Assembly: GCA_964511625.1 (NCBI GenBank)
Contig: CAZEJG010000008.1
Span: 83,431-147,430 of the forward strand
Length of the DNA: 64,000 nt
Reading direction: 5' to 3'
Source: Pseudohoeflea sp964511625
GTDB taxonomy: Bacteria; Pseudomonadota; Alphaproteobacteria; Rhizobiales; Rhizobiaceae
Shown: piece by piece, positions 45,380-53,433 of the stretch
Numbering within the stretch: the stretch's first letter is position 1
Layout of the letters: every line of letters begins with the position of its first letter
Position numbers and translations under genes: made by a program
The notes under the pieces: model-generated
What the model saw: only the letters and a program-made list of their open reading frames with translations
The model's database searches: none
What the model was told of the DNA's origin: nothing

Positions 45380-46831
45380 ATGGAACTGACCTCCGACCGC
45401 TTCAAGCAGCACGCACAGAAGGCTCTGGTCGACGCCCAGCTTCAACGGGCCCTGCAGAACGTCGAGAAGGGTTTTATCGGCAAGCGGCAGATGGCAGCGG
45501 ACGCCCTGCCGGAATTCGACGCGCTGCGCGACAATGGCCGCGACATCAAGAACCACGTGCTGGCGCATCTCGATCTCTATCTCGAGGCCTACGAAAAGAA
45601 GGTAGTCGAATCCGGCGGCACCGTCCATTGGGCGGAGACTTCCGAGGATGCGCGCAACATCGTGCTCGACATCTGCCGCAAGGCCGGCGCGACCTCGGTC
45701 AACAAGGGCAAGTCGATGATCACCGAGGAGATCGGCCTCAACGATCATCTGGCCGCCCACGGCATCACACCGGTAGAAACCGATCTCGGCGAATACATCA
45801 TCCAGCTGCGCGGCGAGCACCCCAGCCACATCATCGCCCCGGCCGTGCACCTCAACAAGGATCAGGTGGAGGGCGACTTCCGCCGGGTTCACACCCACCT
45901 CGCCGAGGGGCGGGATCTGTCGGAACCGGCAGCCCTGCTCAGCGAAGCCCGCGAGGTCCTGCGCAAGAAATATTTCGAGGCGAAAGTCGGCATCACCGGC
46001 GCCAATTTCCTGGTGGCGGAAACCGGCACCTCGGTGATCGTGACGAACGAGGGCAATGGCGACCTGACCCAGACGTTGGCCGACGTCCATGTGGTCGTCG
46101 CCTCGATCGAAAAGATCGTGCCGACACTGGAAGACACCGCCCAGATCCTGCGACTGCTCGCGCGGTCGGCAACCGGGCAGGACATGAGCTGCTACACGAC
46201 CTATTCGACAGGTCCGCGTCGGGCCGGCGATCCGGACGGCCCGAAGGAATATCATGTCGTTCTCGTCGACAACGGTCGTTCCTCGATGCTCGGCACGGAG
46301 TACCAGGAAATGCTCCGCTGCATCCGCTGCGGCGCCTGCATGAACCACTGCCCGGTCTACCAGACGGTCGGCGGACACGCCTATGGTTCGGTCTATCCCG
46401 GCCCGATGGGCGCGGTGCTGACGCCGTCGCTGAACGGCATCGAGAAAACCGGACACCTGCCGAACGCCTCGACCTTCTGCGGCCGCTGCGAGTCGGTCTG
46501 CCCGATGCGCATCCCGCTGCCCAAGATGATGCGGCACTGGCGCGAGCGGGAATTCGAAAAGCACCTCACGCCGTCGGCGGCGCGCTACGGCCTGAAGTTC
46601 TGGGCGTTCTTCGCCAAGCGCCCGAAGCTTTACAGGCTCGCGGCGTCTTTCGGCATTCCGGCCCTGAGTGCGCTGGGAGGACCGCGGCAGCGATTCCGCT
46701 CGCTGCCCTTTGCCGGCGGCTGGACGCGCCACCGCGATCTTCCCGCGCCGCAGGGCCGGACCTTCCAGCAGCAATGGCAGCAGCGCGAAGCACTCAAGCA
46801 GAACGCCCGCACGTCGAGGGCCGGTCAATGA
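45380..46831 (+). CDS. lutB: L-lactate oxidation iron-sulfur protein LutB
   Basis: 483 residues (LldF). It has an N-terminal LUD region (HVLAHLDLYLEAYEKKVVESGGTVHWAETSEDARNIVLDICRKAGATSVNKGKSMITEEIGLNDHL) and two 4Fe-4S clusters (CIRCGACMNHCPVYQTVGGHAYGSVYPGPMGAVLTP and CGRCESVCPMRIPLPKM). It starts seven bases after lutA. A C-terminal extension after about residue 440 is Arg/Gln rich. The stop overlaps lutC as ATGA. Confidence 0.94.
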   Translation: MELTSDRFKQHAQKALVDAQLQRALQNVEKGFIGKRQMAADALPEFDALRDNGRDIKNHVLAHLDLYLEAYEKKVVESGGTVHWAETSEDARNIVLDICRKAGATSVNKGKSMITEEIGLNDHLAAHGITPVETDLGEYIIQLRGEHPSHIIAPAVHLNKDQVEGDFRRVHTHLAEGRDLSEPAALLSEAREVLRKKYFEAKVGITGANFLVAETGTSVIVTNEGNGDLTQTLADVHVVVASIEKIVPTLEDTAQILRLLARSATGQDMSCYTTYSTGPRRAGDPDGPKEYHVVLVDNGRSSMLGTEYQEMLRCIRCGACMNHCPVYQTVGGHAYGSVYPGPMGAVLTPSLNGIEKTGHLPNASTFCGRCESVCPMRIPLPKMMRHWREREFEKHLTPSAARYGLKFWAFFAKRPKLYRLAASFGIPALSALGGPRQRFRSLPFAGGWTRHRDLPAPQGRTFQQQWQQREALKQNARTSRAGQ

Positions 46832-47502
46832 GCGCGCGCGACGCCATTCTGGCGAAGATCCGCAAGGTCAATGGTACGGGGCCCGGCGAGGAGGGCCGGA
46901 AACAGGCGGTCACCGAGCGCCTCGCCGGTTCACCGCGTGGCATCATCCCCGAGCGGGGCCATTTGCCGCCGCGGCAACGCCAGGATCTGTTCGAACTGAT
47001 GGCGCAGAAATTCGGCGCGACGATTGCCACCGTCTCCGGCTATTCGGACGTTGCGACCGAGGTGGTGACATATCTGCGCGCCCATAATCTTCCCGCCAGC
47101 ATCCGTGTCGGGGACGACAAGCGGCTTGCGGGCGCCGGATGGGAGACAGAGCGAAATCTGGAGATGCTGAAGGGCGCCTCCGACGGCAACGATCTTGCGG
47201 CTGTCAGCCATGCGCTTGCGGGTGTGGCCGAGACCGGCACCTTGGCGCTCCATTCCGGCGCGGACAATCCGACCACGCTGAACTTCCTGCCGGAGCACCA
47301 CATCGTCGTATTGAGCGCCTCGGATATCGAAGGCGATCTCGAAAGCATATGGGACCGGCTGCGCGAACAGTTCGGCAAGGGCGAAATGCCGCGCGTGGTC
47401 AACTTCGTCACCGGTCCGTCGCGGTCCGGGGACATCGAACAGAAGATCCTTCTGGGCGCGCACGGTCCGCGGGCCCTGCACATAATCATCGTCGGGTCAT
47501 GA
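46828..47502 (+). CDS. lutC: Lactate utilization protein LutC (LUD domain)
   Basis: 224 residues (LldG). The LUD domain has RVGDDKRLAGAGWETERN, AVSHALAGVAETGTLALHSGADNPTTLNFLPEHHIVVLSASDIEGDLESIWDRL and the C-terminal FVTGPSRSGDIEQKILLGAHGPRALHIIIV signature. It is the third subunit of the LutABC lactate oxidation complex. ATGA overlaps link it to lutB upstream and to the phosphatase gene downstream. Confidence 0.94.
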   Translation: MSARDAILAKIRKVNGTGPGEEGRKQAVTERLAGSPRGIIPERGHLPPRQRQDLFELMAQKFGATIATVSGYSDVATEVVTYLRAHNLPASIRVGDDKRLAGAGWETERNLEMLKGASDGNDLAAVSHALAGVAETGTLALHSGADNPTTLNFLPEHHIVVLSASDIEGDLESIWDRLREQFGKGEMPRVVNFVTGPSRSGDIEQKILLGAHGPRALHIIIVGS

Positions 47503-48263
47503 CGTCGGGACTATCGATCCACGACGCTTCTCCTCCGGAGGGCATGCGCCTCGTCGCCATCGGCGACGTGCATGGATGTCTGGGCCTGATGGACCGGCTC
47601 CTCGACGCGATCGACGCCGAGATTGCAGCTGATACACCGGACGACTGGCGGATCGTGATGCTCGGCGATTATGTCGATCGCGGCCCCAACTCCAGGGGTG
47701 TGCTCGACCGGCTGATCGAGCGGACGGCGGACCCGCGACAGATCGCGCTGACCGGCAATCACGACGACCGGATGGCCAACTTTTTGACGACGATGGCAGA
47801 TCCGGGGCTCTTCATCGAGTATGGCGGCGTCGAGACGGCGGCGAGCTACGGCGTGACCCTCGATACCTCCAGCGCGGAGCAACTGCTCAATTCACGAAAG
47901 GCGCTCGTCGACGCTGTGCCGGCGACGCATCTCGAGTTCCTGCACGCCCTGCCGACGTCGGCCGAGTTCGGAGACTTTTTCTTCTGCCACGCCGGCATCC
48001 GGCCCGGCATCCCGCTCGATCTGCAGAAGCGGGACGACCTGATCTGGATTCGCAGGGAATTCCTGAGCCATCCAGGTCTGCATCCGAAACTCGTCGTCCA
48101 CGGCCACACGCCGGCGGAGGCACCCGAAATCATGCCGAACCGGATCAACATCGATACCGGCGCCTATGCCACACAGGTGTTGACGGCTTTTGTTGCCGAG
48201 GGCACGCGCAAGTGGCTGCTGCAGGCGAGCGAAGACGGTGTCGTGCGACGCGAGCTGGCTTGA
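47499..48263 (+). CDS. PPP-family Ser/Thr or dinucleoside polyphosphate phosphatase
   Basis: 254 residues. All metallophosphoesterase (PPP) motifs are present: VAIGDVHGCLG (GDxHG), MLGDYVDRGPNSRGVLD (GDxVDRG), LTGNHDDRM (GNHD), FFCHAGIRPG and VVHGHTPAE. This is the bacterial PrpA/ApaH-like type. The start ATG overlaps the lutC stop as ATGA, so it is translated with the lactate operon, which is unusual. The substrate (phosphoprotein or Ap4A-like nucleotide) cannot be told from sequence. Confidence 0.92.
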   Translation: MTSGLSIHDASPPEGMRLVAIGDVHGCLGLMDRLLDAIDAEIAADTPDDWRIVMLGDYVDRGPNSRGVLDRLIERTADPRQIALTGNHDDRMANFLTTMADPGLFIEYGGVETAASYGVTLDTSSAEQLLNSRKALVDAVPATHLEFLHALPTSAEFGDFFFCHAGIRPGIPLDLQKRDDLIWIRREFLSHPGLHPKLVVHGHTPAEAPEIMPNRINIDTGAYATQVLTAFVAEGTRKWLLQASEDGVVRRELA

Positions 48264-48321
48264 CGCTGGGCGATTTCCGGCGCTTCATCGCGCTGGCTGA
48301 AATTGCTTCCGAGAGCAACGC

Positions 48322-48966
48322 ATGGATATCTCGCTCCACCTCTATCTCGCCTTCGTCGCGGCATCGCTCGTCATCCTCGTCATTCCCGGTCCGACCATCG
48401 TTCTGGTCATCGGACAGGCGCTGGCGCAGGGGCGCCGGGTGGCGCTCGCAAGCGTGGCGGGTGTCGGGCTCGGCGACCTGATCGCCACCGGCCTGTCGAT
48501 GGCCGGAGCAGGCGCGATCCTCGCCACGTCGGCCACGCTGTTCCAGGTGCTCAAGCTTGCAGGGGCGGCCTATCTCATCTGGCTGGGACTAAAGATGTGG
48601 CGTTCGCCCGTCACGCTCCCCGAAATCGAGCCGGAAGACGAGAACACGGTTTCGACCGCGCCCCTGTTTCCGATCTTCCGCGATTCCTTCCTGGTGACGG
48701 TCCTGAACCCGAAGGGCATCCTGTTCTTCGTGGCCTTCGTGCCGCAGTTCATCGATCCGGCGGGCGCCTACGCTCCGCAGGCTGTCCTCTATGTGTTGAC
48801 GTTCACCGTGCTCGGCATCCTCAACGCCACGGCTTTCGCGCTCGCCGCTTCCTCGGCTCGCCGCATCGTGCGACGTCCCGCCGTTCTCCGCGTCGTTACC
48901 CGCGCCGGCGGCTCGCTTCTGATGATGGCCGGTGCCGCGGCCGCGCTGACACGCAGGGCCGCCTGA
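48322..48966 (+). CDS. LysE family translocator
   Basis: 214 residues, a LysE/RhtB amino-acid exporter. It has six or so hydrophobic segments (LYLAFVAASLVILVIPGPTIVLVIGQALAQGRRVALASVAGVGLGDLIATG) and a conserved NPKGILFFVAFVPQF block. These proteins export basic or other amino acids or homoserine lactones. The stop is followed one base later by the next gene's ATG. The exported solute is unknown. Confidence 0.9.
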   Translation: MDISLHLYLAFVAASLVILVIPGPTIVLVIGQALAQGRRVALASVAGVGLGDLIATGLSMAGAGAILATSATLFQVLKLAGAAYLIWLGLKMWRSPVTLPEIEPEDENTVSTAPLFPIFRDSFLVTVLNPKGILFFVAFVPQFIDPAGAYAPQAVLYVLTFTVLGILNATAFALAASSARRIVRRPAVLRVVTRAGGSLLMMAGAAAALTRRAA

Positions 48967-48967
48967 C

Positions 48968-49624
48968 ATGCCGTTCAAGAACCGCGTCGATCCCGCCGGC
49001 GACCTTTTTGAATCCGAAGCGCGCGGCCAGTTTACCGGCAATCGCGGGGTCATTCACGATCCAAAGACACGAACCCTGACGGGCAAGCGCTGGACGACGC
49101 CGGCCTGGATCTGCTGCGCCCTCTCCTACAAAGACCGTAAACGCGATGTCTGGGGCCGGAACGGCAGAACCGGGGGCGCCGGCTGGACGGAGCTGTTCTT
49201 CCTCGACGAGGTCACCGCGCTCGCCGCAGGTCACCGGCCCTGTTACACCTGCCGGCGCGAGGACGCCAAGCGTTTCAAGGCCGCCTGGGTCGAAGGCAAT
49301 CGCGGCAAGGCCGCCGATGCCCAGGCAATGAACGCGGCCCTGCATGCCGAACGGCTGCACTCACGGTCGACACCGCCCGAAACGCTCAAGCTCGAAGCCT
49401 TCGACGAGCTGCCGGACGGCACGATGGTGCTCGCCGGCGGCACCTATTTTGCCCTGCGGGAGGGCGAGGCCCTGCCCTGGGGTTTCAGCGAATACGCAGC
49501 CAGAACCGAGTTTTCCAAATTGCACATCGAGCCTTTGGTGCTGGTAACGCCACGCTCGATCGTCCGTGCCCTGAAGTCGGGCTACAAGCCCCGCTGGCAC
49601 GACTCAGCTGACAGCCCCGCTTGA
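48968..49624 (+). CDS. Conserved protein of unknown function with a CxxC motif
   Basis: 218 residues, soluble, no signal peptide. It has a RPCYTCRREDAKRFKAAWVEG segment, where the CYTC pair is followed by an Arg-rich helix, resembling a metal- or nucleic-acid-binding knuckle, although the second Cys pair of a zinc finger is not evident. Other conserved-looking blocks are TLTGKRWTTPAWICCALSYKDRKRDVWGRNGRTGGAGWTELFFLDEVTALAAG and LPWGFSEYA. I recognise it only as a conserved rhizobial hypothetical. The ATG follows the lysE-like stop by one base, so it is in the same transcript. Confidence 0.75.
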   Translation: MPFKNRVDPAGDLFESEARGQFTGNRGVIHDPKTRTLTGKRWTTPAWICCALSYKDRKRDVWGRNGRTGGAGWTELFFLDEVTALAAGHRPCYTCRREDAKRFKAAWVEGNRGKAADAQAMNAALHAERLHSRSTPPETLKLEAFDELPDGTMVLAGGTYFALREGEALPWGFSEYAARTEFSKLHIEPLVLVTPRSIVRALKSGYKPRWHDSADSPA

Positions 49625-49655
49625 CCCCGGGCATCCCGCGCTTCATTGCTGCCGC

Positions 49656-50402
49656 ATGCGAGCCAACTACAAACTCAAGCGTCTCTTCGTCGATGCGTCC
49701 CTCTCCGAAGGCGGAGCGATTGCCGCCGATAAGGAGCAGTCCCACTACCTTCTGACGGTGCTGCGCATGGAGCCGGGCAGCGAAATCCTGCTGTTCAACG
49801 GTCGTGACGGCGAATGGCGGAGCCGGATCGAAAGCCCGGCCAAGAAGAAGGCCGTGCTGGTGCCGGTAGCGCTCGAACGCCAACAGCCCGAAGCGACGGA
49901 TCTCGTCTTCTGCTTTGCGCCGATCAAGGCCGGACGGCTCGACTGGATGATCGAGAAGGCGGTGGAGATGGGTGCCGGATCCATCCGCCCGGTCAGCACA
50001 CAGTTCACCCAGAACCAGCGCCTCAACCCGGACAAGATTCGCTCCTGGATCATCGAGGCGGCCCAGCAATGTGGTGTCCTTTCGATCCCGGACTTGTTGG
50101 AACCGCAGTCGCTCGACGCTCTGCTCGCCGGATGGGACCCGACCCGGCAGCTCGTCTTCTGCGACGAGGACAGTGGCACGGACAATCCCGCAGGAGCGCT
50201 GACGGCTCTTGCTGGCAAGAAACTCGGGGTGCTCGTCGGTCCGGAAGGTGGATTCTCGGACACGGAGCGCGAATCCCTGCGCTCCAGACCCTATGTCACG
50301 GCCATCCCCCTCGGACCCCGGATCCTGCGCGCTGATACCGCTGCGGTCGCCGCATTGACGGCGGTGCAGATGATCTGCGGCGACTGGAACCAGCCGGATT
50401 AA
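49656..50402 (+). CDS. rsmE: 16S rRNA (uracil(1498)-N(3))-methyltransferase
   Basis: 248 residues, RsmE. It methylates U1498 of 16S rRNA and is a SPOUT-fold enzyme. Signatures are the N-terminal KEQSHYLLTVLRMEPGSEILLFNGRDGEW (PUA-like), FAPIKAGRLDWMIEKAVEMGAGSIRPVSTQFTQNQ and the C-terminal LVGPEGGFSDTERE and PLGPRILRADTAAVAALTAVQ knot. The gene is followed, after about 160 bases, by gshA, an order common in rhizobia. Confidence 0.95.
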   Translation: MRANYKLKRLFVDASLSEGGAIAADKEQSHYLLTVLRMEPGSEILLFNGRDGEWRSRIESPAKKKAVLVPVALERQQPEATDLVFCFAPIKAGRLDWMIEKAVEMGAGSIRPVSTQFTQNQRLNPDKIRSWIIEAAQQCGVLSIPDLLEPQSLDALLAGWDPTRQLVFCDEDSGTDNPAGALTALAGKKLGVLVGPEGGFSDTERESLRSRPYVTAIPLGPRILRADTAAVAALTAVQMICGDWNQPD

Positions 50403-50564
50403 GAGACCGCTCGGCGCACGCCGCAATCGTTCAACAAGCCTTCAACAACTGTTCAACCCTTTTCACTTGCGTGGTGGAACAATCCGTTCCAATCAGGTAC
50501 GGCTTTCGCCCCTGTGCGCCCCTGACGGTCGCGGGACAGACCGGACTTCGCTGACGGAAATTCC

Positions 50565-51938
50565 ATGGCACGTGATACGACTGATGATACGCCGATAGGC
50601 TCGATGGACGAGCTGTCCGCCTACCTCGAAGCCGGCTGCAAGCCGAAGTCCGACTGGCGTATCGGCACCGAGCACGAGAAGTTCGTCTTCTTCGCCGAGG
50701 GAAACCGTCCGGTGCCCTATGAGGGTCCGCGCTCGATCAGCGCGCTGCTCGAAGGCATGGCGGCGATGCTCGGCTGGGAGCCGATCCTGGATGCAGGCCG
50801 CATCATCGGGCTGGTCGAACCGACCGGACAGGGCGCGATCAGCCTCGAACCGGGCGGCCAGTTCGAACTCTCCGGCGCGCCACTCGAAACGATCCACCAG
50901 ACCTGCCGCGAATCGAATGCGCATCTGGCGCAGCTGCGCGAGATCGCCGATCCGCTCGGCATCCGCTTTATCGGCATGGGCGGCAGCCCGAAATGGGGCT
51001 TCGATGAAACCCCGCGCATGCCGAAATCGCGCTACGACATCATGACCCGCTACATGCCGAAGGTCGGCAGCCAGGGGCTCGACATGATGTACCGGACCTG
51101 CACGATCCAGGTGAACCTCGATTTCAGCTCCGAAGCCGACATGCGCCGCAAGATGCAGGTGGGCATGAGGCTGCAGCCGCTGGCGACCGCGCTCTTCGCC
51201 TCCTCACCCTTCACCGAGGGCAAGCCGAACGGACTGGTCTCCTGGCGCGGCGACATCTGGCGCGATACCGACAACCAGCGCGCCGGCCTCCTGCCTTTCA
51301 CGTTCAACGATCATTTCGGCTTCGACGACTACACCCAGTGGGCGCTCGATGTGCCGATGTATTTCGTCATCCGCGGCGGCAAGTATATCGACGCCACCCA
51401 TGTGACGTTCCGGCAGTTCATGAACGGCGCGCTCAAGGGCGAGATCGACCATCCGGAGCCGACGCGCGGCGACTGGACCAATCACCTCTCGACCGTCTTC
51501 CCCGACGTCCGGCTCAAGCGTTTTCTCGAAATGCGCGGCGCCGACGGCGGCCCCTGGCGGCTGATCTGCGCGCTGCCGGCATTCTGGGTCGGTCTCCTCT
51601 ATGACGAGGAGGCGCTCGACGAAGTCTGGGAGTACACCAAATCCTGGACGCTCGACGAGGTGCAGGCAATGCGGGACACGGTCCCGCGCGACGGGCTGAA
51701 GACGAGCTTCCGTTCGCGGACCCTGCAACAGGTCGGCAAGGATATTCTGGGCATGTCGCGCAAGGGCCTGATCGGTCGCGCCCGGCTGAACTCCGAGGGC
51801 CACGACGAAAGCCACTTCCTCGCGCCGCTCGAGGAAACGCTCGCCCGCGGCACCACGCTGGCCGAGGAAATGCTGGCGCAGTACCGGGGCCGCTGGGAAG
51901 GCTCGATCGAGCCTCTTTTCAACGAATACGCTTACTGA
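50565..51938 (+). CDS. gshA: Glutamate--cysteine ligase (plant/alphaproteobacterial type)
   Basis: 457 residues. GshA makes gamma-glutamylcysteine, the first and rate-limiting step of glutathione synthesis. It is the GCS2/plant-like group: RIGTEHEKFVFF, GAISLEPGGQFELSGAPLETIHQTC, MGGSPKWGFDETPRMPKSRYDIM, and RTCTIQVNLDFSSEADMRRKMQVGMRLQPLATALFASSPF. The ATG at 50565 is not preceded by a strong Shine-Dalgarno sequence. It lies after rsmE and before a DUF937 gene. Confidence 0.94.
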   Translation: MARDTTDDTPIGSMDELSAYLEAGCKPKSDWRIGTEHEKFVFFAEGNRPVPYEGPRSISALLEGMAAMLGWEPILDAGRIIGLVEPTGQGAISLEPGGQFELSGAPLETIHQTCRESNAHLAQLREIADPLGIRFIGMGGSPKWGFDETPRMPKSRYDIMTRYMPKVGSQGLDMMYRTCTIQVNLDFSSEADMRRKMQVGMRLQPLATALFASSPFTEGKPNGLVSWRGDIWRDTDNQRAGLLPFTFNDHFGFDDYTQWALDVPMYFVIRGGKYIDATHVTFRQFMNGALKGEIDHPEPTRGDWTNHLSTVFPDVRLKRFLEMRGADGGPWRLICALPAFWVGLLYDEEALDEVWEYTKSWTLDEVQAMRDTVPRDGLKTSFRSRTLQQVGKDILGMSRKGLIGRARLNSEGHDESHFLAPLEETLARGTTLAEEMLAQYRGRWEGSIEPLFNEYAY

Positions 51939-52026
51939 CCGGCAGGCACTCGCCTCCCCGCATTGCCGCCACCGTCCGGGCGATATAAGCTTCCTCACAT
52001 CGGAAACGGCATGGGAGGAAGCCGCC

Positions 52027-52866
52027 ATGATGCCCCTATTCGACATGATGGCCCAGGCCCAGAACGGCGAGGCCATGAAGGCGATGGCCCGCCAGTTCGG
52101 CCTCAGCGAAAGCCAGGTCGAGCAGGCGATGGAAGCCCTGATGCCGGCGTTCTCGACCGGCCTGAAGCGCAACGCCAACAATCCGATGGATGTCGGCAAT
52201 TTCCTGCAGGCGCTCGCAGGCGGACACCACGCGCAGTATTTCGAGAACATGCAGAAGGCGTTCTCCCCCGCGGGAATCGAGGAGGGAAACGGCATTCTCG
52301 GCCACATCTTCGGTTCCAAGGATGTCAGCCGGGCAGTTGCCGCACAGGCGGCGGCGGCGACCGGCATCGGCGAGAGCATCCTCAAGCAGATGCTCCCGGT
52401 GATCGCCTCGATGATCATGGGCGGGCTGTTCAAGCAATCGACCGGGCAGATGCGTGGCAGTACCGGCGGCGGTTCCGGCAACGTGATCGGCGACATCATG
52501 AACGAGATGATGAAGGGCGGCTTCGCCGGCAAGAGTTCCGCCGGTGCGGGCAATCCGCTCGGCCAGATGCTCGAGGGCATGCTGGGCGGCGGGATGTTCG
52601 GCGGCCAGCCCTCAAGCGCGCGCGCTCAGGACAACGATCCTTTGGCCAACAATCCCTTCGCCGACATCTTCAAGCAGATGATGGGCGGGGGTGCGCAGAA
52701 ACCCGAACCTGAGGCGCCACCGGAACCCTCTGTCCGCAAGGACAATCCCTACGACGAAATCTTCGGGAAGATGTTCGATTCCGGACGCGAGATCCAGCGC
52801 GGTTACCAGAAGGACATGGAATCGATCTTCGACCAGTATCTTCAAGGTATGAAGGGGTCGCGCTAG
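52027..52866 (+). CDS. DUF937 domain protein
   Basis: 279 residues. The N-terminal part matches DUF937 (YidB-like): AMARQFGLSESQVEQAMEALMPAFSTGLKRNANNP and KDVSRAVAAQAAAATGIGESILKQMLPVIASMIMGGLFKQ. A Gly/Met-rich region (STGGGSGNVIGDIMNEMMKGG, GQMLEGMLGGGMFGG) follows, and the end is acidic/basic (FDSGREIQRGYQKDMESIFDQYLQG). The function is not known. GGAGG before ATG 52027 fixes the start. It is the last gene before a terminator-flanked DUF1127 gene. Confidence 0.82.
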   Translation: MMPLFDMMAQAQNGEAMKAMARQFGLSESQVEQAMEALMPAFSTGLKRNANNPMDVGNFLQALAGGHHAQYFENMQKAFSPAGIEEGNGILGHIFGSKDVSRAVAAQAAAATGIGESILKQMLPVIASMIMGGLFKQSTGQMRGSTGGGSGNVIGDIMNEMMKGGFAGKSSAGAGNPLGQMLEGMLGGGMFGGQPSSARAQDNDPLANNPFADIFKQMMGGGAQKPEPEAPPEPSVRKDNPYDEIFGKMFDSGREIQRGYQKDMESIFDQYLQGMKGSR

Positions 52867-52904
52867 CGCTGCCAGCTTCCGGCTGCACGGGGTGCGATAC
52901 CCGA

Positions 52905-52941
52905 CAAGAAAAACCCGGCCGCAACAGGGCGCGCGGCCGGG
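52905..52941 (-). terminator. Terminator of the DUF1127 gene
   Basis: CCCGGCCGC and GCGGCCGGG form a perfect 9-bp stem. On the minus strand the stem ends in TTTTTCTT. It lies downstream of the DUF1127 gene and convergent to the DUF937 gene. Confidence 0.8.
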
Positions 52942-52994
52942 AAAATGGCGGACCGGGAACGTGTGTCGGTCCGCCGGGGGACTCCGAAAGTCGT

Positions 52995-53297
52995 TTAGCG
53001 GCTGCGCATCCGGCGCGCGTTGGAGCGCGCGCGCCAAGCGAGTTCGACCGTGGGATCGAAGCGAACCGGGGATTCGAAGCTCTCGCGCAAGTCGGCGCGG
53101 GTGAGACCGATGTCCGAAAGCTGGCTGTCGGTCATCTCGTCCAGCATGCGCGCGGCGCGGCGATTCACCATCGCCTTCCACAATGCGCGGAGGCCGCGGC
53201 CGAGCCGGGCGGATGCATAATCGAGCTTGATCGATCCGGATGCCTGATCGATGGAGAGCGGCGGGTTGATCCGGGAATGCCGTGACATGGTCTTCAT
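52995..53297 (-). CDS. DUF1127 domain protein
   Basis: About 100 residues from the ATG at 53297 (an ATG at 53288 is possible). The DUF1127 helix pair is RRAARMLDEMTDSQLSDIGLTRADLRESFE in the middle of the chain. Arg-rich DUF1127 proteins of rhizobia and Brucella act in RNA handling and phosphate, carbon or stress responses. In Brucella, small DUF1127 genes are direct targets of the LysR regulator VtlR; here the divergent LysR gene 53434 is of that kind. It is a longer DUF1127 protein, with a basic tail ARSNARRMRSR. Confidence 0.85.
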   Translation of the reverse strand: MKTMSRHSRINPPLSIDQASGSIKLDYASARLGRGLRALWKAMVNRRAARMLDEMTDSQLSDIGLTRADLRESFESPVRFDPTVELAWRARSNARRMRSR

Positions 53298-53405
53298 CCA
53301 CTTCGTCGAGTTCCGACCGACGCATGAGGGAGGGACGCGCCTTTGCCGGTGAAGCAAATTTGCCGGGAACGTATTGATCAGTCCAACGAATGTTTCTAAT
53401 CTACT

Positions 53406-53424
53406 TCATCAACAAACTTGATGA
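53406..53424. promoter_or_regulatory. Palindrome upstream of the LsrB/VtlR-like gene
   Basis: TCATCAA (53406-53412) and TTGATGA (53418-53424) form a perfect 7-bp inverted repeat with a five-base spacer, nine bases before the LysR ATG. The form fits a LysR site for autoregulation of the regulator or control of the divergent DUF1127 gene. Confidence 0.55.
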
Positions 53425-53433
53425 GACATCGCC

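Noticed and set aside
45188..46828. A 546-codon minus-strand open frame antisense to lutA/lutB
   Set aside because: It overlaps two confirmed Fe-S protein genes and is Arg/Ala/Gly-rich without motifs.
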